Source of the DNA: Apophysomyces variabilis | Lineage: Eukaryota; Mucoromycota; Mucoromycetes; Mucorales; Mucoraceae | Assembly (NCBI GenBank): GCA_002749535.1 | Contig: MZZL01000380.1 | Span: forward strand, 372,001 to 436,000 | Direction of reading: 5' to 3' | DNA: 64,000 nt | Part shown: positions 48,167 through 58,679 of the stretch, piece by piece | Numbering within the stretch: position 1 is the stretch's first letter | Layout of the letters: the number at the start of each line of letters is the position of its first letter | Program-made: the position numbers and the translations under genes | Notes under the pieces: generated by a model | The model's input: the letters and a program-made list of their open reading frames with translations, nothing else | Told to the model about the DNA's origin: nothing | The model's database searches: none

Positions 48167-48334
48167 AGTTATCGATCGAAAAAAAAGGTGGGAATTTTTG
48201 GCATCATTGCCCCTCTCTCTGCTGGTAGACAAGCCACGAGTGACTCGTTGTCACAGTCCGCTCCTCCAAAGGACCTGGGTGTCAGTGTCTTGTTTTCGCC
48301 TTGTTCAACCCAGCAAACAAAGAAGACCAGCATC
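48167..48334. promoter_or_regulatory. 168-bp divergent promoter, MAK11 and mitochondrial uL3
   Basis: The two start codons are head to head, 168 bp apart, so both promoters share this segment. Both products serve ribosomes (cytosolic 60S assembly and the mitochondrial large subunit), which makes joint regulation plausible. Pyrimidine-rich CCCCTCTCTCTGC (about 48209-48221) and AAAAAAAAGG near MAK11 are visible; no known element is certain. Confidence 0.6.
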
Positions 48335-49545
48335 ATGGCATTGAAGTTGTTCACCACCTCGACCTTGCTGGGTAGAGTGTTAGGCTCTCGATGGGCTGCC
48401 ACTGCCGCATTCCACACGTGTTCAGTTCCCCAACAAGCAGCACCAACCGAAACCACCACCGCCGTCTGGACCCCTAATTCCGTTCGTACTGGACTTATTG
48501 CACGAAAGAAAGGCATGACATCCATGTGGGACGAAGCAGGTGTCCGTATGCCCATCACAGTACTTCAGGTAAAGAAATAGCCATGCACCACCCTTAGTGG
48601 TTTTTTTTTTATTTTTTTTTACTGCCAAATATCGCGAGAGGATCTGGAAACCCTGGACTTAATGCCATGCTTGCTTGTGTTTTTTTTTCCTTTGTTTCTA
48701 TCCATTACAGTTGGAGAATGTCATTGTGACCGACGTCCGTACCAAAGAAAAACATGGTTATACAGCATTACAGGTTGGCTGCACGCCAAAGAAAGAAAAG
48801 AGCTCGACCAAACCCGAACGTAAACATTTCGAAAAGCTTGGTGTGGGTCTGCGGCAGAAGTTGGCTGAATTCCGAGTATCTGATGATGCCGTGTTGCCTG
48901 TCGGAACCGAACTGACCGCAGATCATTTTGTCACTGGTCAATACGTAGATGTTACTGCCCCTTCGTAAGTCTCTTCCTTCCTCTCCTTTACCATGCTTTG
49001 TTTGAAAAACACACAAGCTGCACCTCAGTTCTACATGTTACTAATGTCATTTTTGATAGTATTGGTAAGGGTTTTGCTGGTGTGATGAAGCGATGGAACT
49101 TTGCTGGTTTGCCTGCATCTCATGGTGTTTCGTTGACACATCGTTCGGCTGGTTCTACGGGTCAACGCAAGGTAAAAAAGCTACTGCCATGAATGAGATA
49201 CTGCAGGAAGAAACATGTATTGAAATCTTCATGTGATTTAGTGGCCTAGTAAAGTGTTTAAAGGCAAAAAGATGGCGGGTCGTCTAGGTGGTACAAGTGT
49301 TACTGTCCAGAGTCTCAAGGTACGTTTTCAACGCGAGATAAGAAGAGAGGGCTCTGACTAACAACGTGACCTGTCATGATTAGGTAGTGAAGGTGGATAC
49401 GGCTATGAATCTTTTATTTGTCAAGGGTGCTGTACCCGGCTTTGATGATCAATTTGTGAAAATCCGAGATGCTGTGAAAAAGAAGGGTGACAAGCTGTTC
49501 CCCAAAGAAGCCATCCCCCCTCCTTTTCCAACTGTGAATAAATAA
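48335..49545 (+). CDS. Mitochondrial large-subunit ribosomal protein uL3m
   Basis: Ribosomal protein L3 of the mitochondrial ribosome, which reaches toward the peptidyl-transferase centre. Exons 48335-48568, 48711-48964, 49060-49171, 49242-49319, 49384-49545, all in phase; 279 residues. The first 35 residues are basic, Ser/Thr/Ala-rich without acidic residues, a mitochondrial presequence. Then come [19 protein letters not shown] (typical start of bacterial-type L3), the [13 protein letters not shown] block, [15 protein letters not shown] with [16 protein letters not shown] (the conserved central loop), and [15 protein letters not shown] with a C-terminal VKGAVPG. Length and motifs are those of bacterial/mitochondrial L3 and unlike cytosolic uL3. 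An alternative upstream in-frame start would only lengthen the presequence. Confidence 0.93.
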
Positions 49546-49797
49546 ATTAAAATGAAATATTGTCATGGATAGAAAAAGAGAAAGAGAGAGCGAGAGAAAC
49601 AGCCGATTTGGGAACGAGGAAATTCAGTACAACGGAAATAAGTGGGGGAAGGAAAAACGATACAATGGTTAAAGGGAAAAAAGAGGGGTTCGGACCGCTT
49701 ACATAATCCGCGGCTGATGCAGATCAGGGCACAAGGCTTTTCTTTTCTTTCTTTTTTTTTCCCTTAATAAAATAGATAAAACTACAACCAAAACATG

Positions 49798-50885
49798 TCA
49801 ACTTTGTTCACTTGCACTTGAAGTCATATCAAAGGTGCTTGCCGGGCCCGGATCACCTAGAGAGAGAAATCCTATACCAGGTTGCATGGGTATTTGAGGT
49901 CTCTGACGACTCTGTAGCATTGCAAATAGATCATCAAGCACCTGCCCGCTGTTAGCAGAAATAAAATCAAGTTGATCTTCACTCGGGCCCGTTGAATTGG
50001 TGAAGTCATCTTTGAAGAAAGGATCGAATTCAAAATCCAATTCCAAAGATGGATGCCATAGGTCTGGCGCTGGCGGCTGCCGTGTTTGGACTTGTTGCTG
50101 TTGTTGTATTTGTAACTCTGACTGTTGTTGTTGTTGTTGTTGTTGTTGTTGTGCTGGTTTCTCGGGGGTATCTGTTATTGGGGATGTGATTTGTGTTAGA
50201 TGAATAGGCTCATAGGGCATCGAGTCTATCTTAACGGGAGTTGGCGCTGCAACTGAAGGTCTCTGTGACGTGGAAGGTTCTTGCTGTTGGGAAAGTGTTT
50301 GTTGTGTTTGTTGATGCTGATGATCCACAGGAGGTTCGGATGGTAAAATATGAGGAGCACGCAACGGAACGGGTGAAAAGGATGTGGATGCATGGTCAGT
50401 CTCCGATGACGGTGACGATCTTGGCGGGGCAGAGTGAGTGGTGGATGGAGAAGAAGATGCCGGTTTAGTCGATATTGACTCTCCTGTGAGATCAGCTATT
50501 TTCTTTTCCAAACTGGCTACGGTTTCCCGTAATTGTTTGTTCTCAATGCGTAGTTGATCTATTTCTTCTTTCCACCGATCCATTTCTTTCGCCTTGCTTT
50601 CGAGATCCTTGACATATTGATCTCGACGTTGTCGAAAGGCTTTCTGGGCAGCACGATTTTGTGCTGCTCTTTTCGATGGAATAACTGGTCTTGTGCTCTT
50701 TGGTTGTGATGGCCGAAAGCTAGGAGCTAGAGGTTGAGTAGCAATGGGCGAATGTGAGTAACTCATGGGGTAGGCTATGTAGGTTTGGTCTATGTTATTT
50801 CACGGTAAGCCCTGGGATGAGGATATGTCTCATGTTTACCTGACATAGCTGGATGCATCCATGCTGGTCGTTGTGGGTTATCCAT
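49798..50885 (-). CDS. Yap/Pap1-like bZIP transcription factor
   Basis: Fungal AP-1-type DNA-binding protein. Exons 50885-50840 and 50774-49798 (in phase; 340 residues); the short first exon supplies MDNPQRPAWMHPAMSA. The basic region reads SKRAAQNRAAQKAFRQRRDQ, with the Q-x-x-A-x-x-F-R arrangement of the Yap/Pap1 class, followed by a leucine zipper (LRIENKQLRETVASLEKKI) at about 80-120. The middle is Ser/Pro-rich, then a glutamine run of about ten residues (GTT repeat at about 50125-50155 on the plus strand), and an acidic/aromatic patch (LDFEFDPFFKDDF). The Cys-rich domains that give Yap1/Pap1 their redox-regulated export are absent, so an oxidative-stress role should not be assumed. It is divergent from galactokinase, with two AP-1-type sites between them. 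Confidence 0.9.
50125..50155. repeat. CAA/GTT triplet repeat encoding poly-Gln
   Basis: Ten GTT units on the plus strand, read as CAA (Gln) in the Yap-like bZIP gene. Length polymorphism between strains would be expected. Confidence 0.8.
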
Positions 50886-51516
50886 ATGAAGAGGCGTGGA
50901 TCGCCTGCGATCTAAGTGGTGTTTGGCGTGAGGACTTTGGGATTCCCACACATGGGAGATCTGTTACCCGAGGAAATAGTGTCAAAACGATGTAACGCTA
51001 CAGACGTCTGTTGCTTAGGCGACGTTTGCGGTTGTGGTGGTGAGGGATACATATGTAACAAGAAAGAGAGCTATAGTTATGGGCGGCACAGTCCGAAACA
51101 AAGCACAACAACAAAAAGTAATAAAAAACACCCGTTTGAAATACACAAAATGGGTGTCCAAACCCAAAAAATGTTAAAGTCAGAAATTTGCGGTCGAGCA
51201 GGGTGCAAAAAACTGAAGGTCCAATGACTCAGTCCCGCCACACGTGAGTCATCCCACTCACTTGGAGCTTTGCTACGAGTCAATCTCCCCCTTTCTCTTC
51301 CTTGCTTAATAAGCCAAGTCCTGTAGCATAAACGATACTTGGAATATCAATGCTTCACCAGAGGCAATGATTCCTGCCAATTGAGTTTATCATTTTCGTC
51401 TTCCTCGGAACTTTCCTCGTGACGATGGAAACCATCCAGGTTACACACATTTTTTGATTATGTTATCCAGAGAAGGGAAAAGGGAGCTTTTTCACTTACC
51501 CTCATTTTAACCAAAA
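50886..51516. promoter_or_regulatory. Divergent promoter, Yap-like bZIP gene and galactokinase, with two AP-1-type sites
   Basis: 631 bp between the two start codons. TGACTCA lies at 51225-51231 and TGAGTCA at 51245-51251, the latter overlapping an E-box CACGTG (51241-51246). TGAC/GTCA is the classic AP-1/Gcn4-type bZIP site. Pyrimidine-rich stretches precede the galactokinase ATG. Binding by the adjacent bZIP protein is inference; Yap-class basic regions often prefer TTACTAA or TTACGTAA. Confidence 0.55.
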
Positions 51517-53034
51517 ATGTCCGACGTTCCAGCTTATGACTCTCTCGATAAGATTTATGATATTGATGCAGTTGTGAAACAAGGGTATTAGTAACTTCTA
51601 ATGTCCAAGTGTCATTGGCAATGCTAACTCATTGCAAAAAAAAGGCAACGTTACAACGGCCTCATTCAAAAGTTTACCGAGATGTATGGCTTTCGGCCGC
51701 ATTTTATTGCACGTTCCCCAGGCCGCGTCAATTTGATCGGAGAGCATATCGATTATTGTGGTTTTGGTGTGTTGCCCATGGCGATCGAACGCGACGTGGT
51801 AATTGCTTGTGCAACCACTGACCAGGATACCAAGGTGCGCCTGGCCAACGTGCACTCGAAGTATAAACCTTGTGAATTTGACTATGAAGAAGGTACCATT
51901 GTAAGCATCGATGCGTCAAAGCTGGAGTGGTCCAATTACTTTAAATCCGGATACAAAGGCATGCTGGAACGCACAAACCTGAAACCGAAGGGTCTCTATC
52001 TTCTTGTGGACGGCACAGTTCCTCCTGGTGGAGGTCTCTCTTCCTCTGCTGCCTTTGTTTGTGCTTCTGCATTAACCGTCGTTACGGCCAACAAGTTACC
52101 CATCACCAAGCAAGAATTGACAGAAATTGCGATTGTCGCCGAGCGTAACGTCGGTGTGAACTCCGGGGGAATGGATCAGAGCGCTTCAGTTTTCTCTCAA
52201 AAAGGCTATGCACTTCACGTAGAATTCGTGCCTAAGCTGACCACACACTTGGTCCGTCTTCCACAGACAACGCCTGGTATTGTCTTTGTCATCGCCAACT
52301 CCCTCGTCACAGCCGATAAATTTGTAACAGCCCCAAAAAATTATAATCTTCGTGTGGTCGAAACCAAGATCGGTGCACTTATCTTATCCAAGAAGCTCAG
52401 ACTACCGCTTTTAGATAGCTATAAAGACGTAACAGTTGCCTATTTTGCAGGAAGCAATCTAGATGAGGAACAGCAGTTGGAAAAAATGATTGAGATTGTA
52501 AAAGAGACATTCTCTACCCAGGGCTACACACGCTCAGAAATGGCAGCCTTAGCAGACGTCCCGGAGGAAGAATTGGTTGAAATATACATGACGCGTTTCC
52601 CCGTCATTACTGACCTCTATCGTCTTCAGCAACGAGCACTCCATGTCTTTGAGGAAGCTCTCCGCGTCGTTCGATTCGCAAAGATATGCAATAACCCACC
52701 GGAAGACTCGGCTCAGGTCTTCGAACAGTTAAGTCTGCTGATGAATCAGTCTCAGAAATCGTGCGCAGAACTGTTCCATTGCTCTTGCCCGGAGCTGGAC
52801 GAATTGACGACCCTGGCCCGTGAAAATGGGGCCACAGCCTCTCGGTTAAGTGGAGCTGGTTGGGGCGGTGCAACCGTCTCGTTAGTACCAGCTGACAAGG
52901 TTGATCGCTTTATAGCAGCTATTAAGGAAAAGTACTACAAGAAACGTTTTCCGGATTTAACAGAAGACAAACTGAATGATGCGATCCTTGCCACGCAACC
53001 ATGCAGTGGCTCCTCTCTCTTCGTCGGATTCTAA
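51517..53034 (+). CDS. GAL1: Galactokinase (GHMP kinase family)
   Basis: Phosphorylates galactose to galactose-1-phosphate, the first committed step of the Leloir pathway. Exons 51517-51584 and 51645-53034 (in phase; 485 residues). Family signatures: ARSPGRVNLIGEHIDYCGF (galactokinase signature, near residue 45), PPGGGLSSSAAFVCASAL (GHMP ATP-binding loop), GGMDQSASVFSQKG (catalytic Asp), and SGAGWGGATVSLVP near the C-terminus. Length matches eukaryotic GALK2/Gal1-type proteins, and the sequence is closer to GALK2/yeast Gal1 than to the shorter bacterial-type enzyme. A GALK2-like preference for N-acetylgalactosamine cannot be excluded. No other Leloir gene is in the window, so there is no GAL cluster here. 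The codon bias toward C-ending codons suggests good expression. Confidence 0.95.
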
Positions 53035-54996
53035 CAAGCAATAAGCCCCTTCTCCCCTTATTCAATGGTCTTGTTTTCAACTCGCCTGATGTTTTCAGCT
53101 CTATGAACACGTTCATTTATGCGAACTGTATTTTATTGCAATAAATGATCTCACGTCATGCCAGCCAAACGTTGATCATTCTCTTTTTTTCCTTGTTTAT
53201 TTAGAACGCCATTTATCACTTTTTGTACCTGTTGATGTCAAAGTTCACTCACCCTATGCCGGGTACGGATCTTCAAATTGTCGAGAGGACATCAGCCAGT
53301 AAAATCGCCAAGAAAGACGAACTTTGATTCTACTCAAGTAGGACAAGCGAAAAGAAAAAGTGGGATGGCTGATGAATTAGCTTTTTATATATTAAAGCAA
53401 CGTTATATTTTAACGAGTCCCCAAAAAGGATGAGAAGTATCACAATTTAACATACAGGGAAGTCTTCTTTTATTCGTGCAGTGCTTTACCACATGCATTT
53501 TTGGTTATCTGTTCTGTTACGCTTTCCTTTTTTATGATTTGGCGGTAAAGATGGCAATTAACCTTGAGAAAGAAAAAGGTTGCCTGCGTAAGCATGAATA
53601 AGGTAGCCATATGAAACCACTTGGGAAAGTCTACGGTATCATCAGCCGGAGTCACCGAATTTGTGACAAGAGTCACAGCCCGCCTGCTGAATTTTTGGCT
53701 CTGTCACCAAGCTGAGTCGCAACTTTTGATACTTTTCTCAAGCTATTTCAATTTTTGCATTGGCAGACGCTCAGATAGCTCAGAAATATCGCAATCTCTG
53801 TCACTCGCTAGCCGAATCACTATTCTTTTTTTTTCCCTAGACGGATATCGAAAAATACATGCTAACCTTACATTATATACACACTTTATCTGTAGAAGTG
53901 CATGTTACAGATAGATCTTTATGACCTTGTGTGCGGATTGGCCTGTATAGGCGACGAGTAAGATATCGATCTTTTGTACTTCATTTGATTGTTCATTTAC
54001 TCTCCACGCACAGACGTTGTATATAAAAACAGATCCTAAAATCTCAGGATCCTCGCGTTTCTGATATCCTCAAAACGGTTCCTACCATTCCTTACACGCA
54101 TCTTTCTACAGCGCTTCCTCGCCCACACCCACTATACTTATGCATTCGCTCTTCGCAAGTAGATAGCGAAGTTGGCCATAGGCCATGCTATTACATCATC
54201 TACGGTCCACCTTTAACTAAAACTAAACAGGAACAAAAGAACTACAAATGACAACAGAGAACTTTGTTTATTTGCTGTAACGATACTGTCAATCTTCTTT
54301 TATTTCTCTTAAAACATTGGTAGCTAAAATATAAAGGTATATATAATGAAAGCAATAGACTACACACATAGAAAATAAAAAGAAAAAGCTCGTTCTACAC
54401 ATCAAAGATAAATTACACAAAGAATTTCAATGTCTCACTTCTGTTTCTTTCTTGCAGGAACCTTTTATTGGTTCGTTTCTTTATTCACTGAGTGTATATA
54501 TTAAAGTGAATATAGATAAACCATAGAAGTTTCGTTTAAGGGCACTTTTCGTAGTGCTAAGAAATCGGATATGTACTTATTGTATAAACTACAGTATTAT
54601 GGAGATTTACGATAACCCCTTTTGATGTTTGCATAAGGAAAAACATCAATTACGCCATCGAATATAATGATTGTTTTATCAGTGATCATCTTCAGTATTT
54701 GACACGCCGACTGCAGAATGATTCATTGTCTTGCACTATACTGTACTGTTACACAATCCAAGGAGAAGTATTCACAATGAAATGATTTGTTTAAATACGT
54801 CATATTTCAGCAGTTGATTCTTATTCTTAACACTTCACTGTCTACGCACTCTCAAGTACTTATTTACTTATCCTTTTTATTGTACTATTTTTTTTGTTAT
54901 ATGGTAAAGTAAAAGACAGAAAACAAGCACAGCACACTAACGTTAAAAATATGGTAGCTGCCAAATTTGGACTTTGTAGGAAACCCAGGTCTTAGT
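53035..54996. other. Long AT-rich intergenic stretch, no gene called
   Basis: Contains the 3' region of galactokinase (AATAAA at about 53139) and the upstream region of the next gene. A TATATAAAA at about 54019-54028 followed by pyrimidine-rich sequence (54080-54150) looks promoter-like, but no ORF follows. The ORF at 53621-53914 shows no motif. Confidence 0.4.
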
Positions 54997-57900
54997 ATGG
55001 GCGATGTCATCAGTCGTAGCCCCACTAAAAACTATGAGCAGTGCATGCAAACAGTGACTGCTGGGGCTAGAGGGCGACCAATATCAAAAGAGAACCGAAG
55101 CAAGGCGCTACAATGGTTGCAAGCAAGGGGTATACAAACCGTGTCTAAGCTTTTCAACACCTCTCCATTAGAGGCTGCCTTGTCTGTAGCTGTAGTGCGA
55201 TGCTTAGGCGACAAGCAGCATGCTGTATCCCTACGATTATCTGATAACCAAACCATTCCCGCAAATGGCCTTCTACGTCTGATTGCTATTGCCAAAATGT
55301 ACAACATTCGGGTGTACCTGTTCTCCACGCAGAGCAAACCTAAAGTGATTGGAAACAATCAGTCAGTCTATAACATGTCGCTTCTTCATGAAGTGGACTC
55401 TCATACGGGAACCAGTCGTTGGGTTCCTTTATATATCGCAAGGTTTACCTCTCCGAAGCTACCGGGTCCTGAAACCACAATCGAAAAATCACCTTTTATA
55501 TCACCTGCTGCGACCATGAAAAATGTCGCGGGAGAGCGAAGGAAGAAAAAACAACGTGCACCACTTGGTGTGACAGAAGAAGTTATTAAGGATGAGTTAC
55601 GAAAAGAAATGTAAGCATGATCATTGTTTTTACTTGAACATCATCTAAATACATAATATCACAGCAATAAGAGGATACATTTGGAATTTTCCAGAATTAC
55701 AAGAAACAAAAATCCAACTCGAGCTGCTTTAGAAAAATTCAAAGAGAAATTCATGAACCGAAACAAGACGCCTAAAGGTTTGATAACTAGCAGCGGAAGC
55801 TCGGATCATCTTTTCAAAACCTTGAAAGAGAAATACGGTACAAAGGCTTCTCCATCTGCTCTTGAACAACATTTCAAAGGCCCGGATAAACCTGTGTTGC
55901 TCTGGAACGATATGGCAAGATTTTTTTATCGCAATCAGTTGAAAAAGATCACTGATCACGAAATACAAGCTGCATCAGTCAAGGATTCCAAGAGAAAAGC
56001 AAGTGATATACACGGTGATGATAGTGAAGGTGATAACAGAAGTGGTGACGAGCCAAGTGAAGACGAGGAGCAAAGCGATGACGAAGACGATAACCATCAA
56101 GAGTACGTTCGTGTGGCTACCACAACTTTGCGAAAACTTGTTCGCCCAGATATCGATCTTGATACTGTAAGATCCCGCTTGGTGATGACACAGGAATCAA
56201 ATTCGAGAGTGATAAGCAATATGGAAACTGTTTTATCTCATTTTACGGATATGGTTTGTCGTTTGACATGTTTACTACCGGGAAGTTAAACATCTCCTCG
56301 TTAGGTACTTCGCGGCGACGTGTACCAATTCATTGGATATGACAATTACAGTACTCAAATCAACCTAGCAGACGTTTTCCCTGCTGATTACGACTTTGGC
56401 GATCATAAAGCTAAACACAGTATAGTCTCTCTGCCTTTTATTAATGCAGACGCCGCTGTCGATTCAAACATATTCACTTTTGCTCAGTTCCAAAACATGT
56501 TCTACAGCACAGTTGGCGGTATATACACAGAGCAGATGTACGTTTTACATTTTATAGTAATCTTGCTAATTCTTTTTTCGGCTGCAGACCTAAACCATGG
56601 TTTAGCATAAATGGTGTGCTATCCTCCCTGGTCGATCCCAACGATGATGCTGTAGCGTCACAGTTTCAAGCCGATTCTTTAAGGGCGTTGTATACTGCGG
56701 CGAACAATCTCTACAGTGGTTCCTTATATCCAAGATCTCTTGCCAATGTCATCCGTCTGTTGCTCCGTGTAAATTTAGCGCCACGTCGCATGTCCAAATA
56801 CATGCAGCTTGTGAAGGAAAAAGCCGAAGAAAAGAAGGATCGCCAAGAACAGCGACAAGATTTAAGGTCTAATGTACAAAGACGGCGCAATCGATCGTAC
56901 TGGACCAAGGAACTGAAGAAAGCATACATGAATGGTCGTCCCGATAATGTGGTCGAAACTATTCAACGCAAGATTGCTGATAATTTACCTCGAAAAGATC
57001 GAACAGAGGACCAGAAGAAATCGAATGAAGAGGAAATTAAAAGTCAAAAAGCTGACGATGAGTACGAAGCTTTTAGGCTTGATCAAGCAGAGGATGACCT
57101 GGTCAATGATTCTGAAGATGACGAAGATACGGCAGCTACTACTAGTAGCCAAGCTCCAATAACCAGTAAGGAAACCAGTGCTCGTACTATTCGTACACTA
57201 GTTGCAATTGTTCGTATGCTGGTCGAATCCCCCCTGATCAAACGTACTATAAGTGCAAAAGACGTCGCAGACGCTGTCCATACGGGTACTATATTGACCA
57301 TAACCGAGCAACAAGTGGCTGCCAAAGTTGCCAACTTCCTGAAACCATACACACCACGCAGAAATGAACCTGATGAACCTCCAGCAAAGCATATACTTAC
57401 CGTATTGCCTATTGCGGCATTATCGAACGTAGTCAGTACTATCTTGGGCATGCAAGATCGTGTCAACAAGCTGACGATCGAAACAAGTAACAAATGGGCT
57501 TTGCCAGTGAAAGCAGACGGCATTTACAAAATCATGATTGATGCATTTCATATACCTACAAACAGACAAGGGGAATTCATCACTAGTGGGCTTCAAGCGA
57601 GGACTGAAAAAGAAACCGTCTTTAAAGCATTTTTCCAGATGGACAAAATACATCGCATGATGATTCGGCGTCATTTATTTTTCCGTTGGAGACTTGTCTT
57701 TGTGAACGAGTGGACTGTACGAGTCGTAGGGACTATCAACCGAAACACACCACATCAAGTAAGTGAATAATACGAGTCGAATCCATTGTTAATTGATACA
57801 AACTTTAGGTATCTGCACTTCAAGAACGTCGAAATAATCAAAGATTCGTGGAACCCGAGATAGAACTCACGCTCAGCAAAGCTCAGTTGCAGGAGAGAAT

Positions 57901-58333
57901 TGATCGCACACAAGCAAGCATACTCGGTTTGGAGCAACAATTGAAGCCAATACAAAAGGAAATAGGTGCCTTGGAAAAAGAGCGGATGAATCACAGCACA
58001 TCAGCTCATGGACGTACAAATAGCACGGCATACCGAAAACNCCAGTCAATTAATTATGTCCACTTGCATCTTTATCTCTTTGTAATGTTTTTTCGTATCC
58101 AAAACTGTATCAATTGGAGCCATCGAAACTTCACCTGAAGATAGTTCAGCCTTTTATATTGTTCTGCAATATCAACCCGTGACAGGAACTTTGCTAGCGG
58201 CAGGACCTTCACTGGATCATTTTGTTGAAGCTAGTATCGCAGTCGGTGATAACGCCGATGGTGTAATGCGCATTTCACGCAGAATGCTATTTTTCTTTTG
58301 GGGGGGGAATAGGAGGTTCTGCATTTTGTTCTA
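54997..58333 (+). CDS. Unrecognised large multi-exon protein
   Basis: I do not recognise this protein. Five exons are well supported because all phases close: 54997-55610, 55665-56253, 56305-56537, 56588-57758 and 57809 to about 58040, giving over 1,000 residues. The N-terminal part has an RGRPISKENR motif (AT-hook-like) and a segment LLRLIAIAKMYNIRVYLFST that loosely recalls an OTU-type fold, without identifiable catalytic residues. Acidic/basic low-complexity regions follow (DEPSEDEEQSDDEDD; KEKAEEKKDRQEQRQD). After HQ|VSALQERR a long coiled coil (LQERIDRTQASILGLEQQL) runs to the ambiguous base at 58041. A continuation in another frame, SIGAIETSPEDSSAFYIVLQ (58107-58333), looks coding, so an intron or error lies at 58041-58106. 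The start may be upstream: the frame is open back to 54967, and a CTTTGTAG acceptor lies at 54978. It could be host or element-derived. Confidence 0.6.
58041..58041. other. Ambiguous base (N)
   Basis: Single undetermined base exactly where the coding frame of the large unknown gene changes. Confidence 1.
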
Positions 58334-58679
58334 GGTGGCCATCAACAGTAGGTTGTGCTTTGAAGTTTTCTATGTCACAATGAGACGGTATTGTTTCTCA
58401 TTCCAAGGGATGTCGATCCATCAATTACAGCCACTTACTTGCAACGTTGTATATAGGACAGTATATGATTACTTATATTGTGCATATGTTCTTCGCTGTA
58501 ATTCTGCAGTAGCTGTACAGTGGTATTATACTTTTCAGTGGAAGGCCATCTCATGATGATCGACATTTTAATATATTTTTTACAAAAGGATAAACTCTTG
58601 AAATCTGAAGATGATCCATTTTGATAGTGAATATAGATTCTGTGATGTTATGCATTGCTTAAGTTCATCCATTATTCTA

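Noticed and set aside
50916..51227. 103-codon plus-strand ORF upstream of galactokinase
   Set aside because: Lies in the divergent promoter region, lacks motifs, and a minus-strand first exon with good splice phase explains the neighbouring coding sequence.
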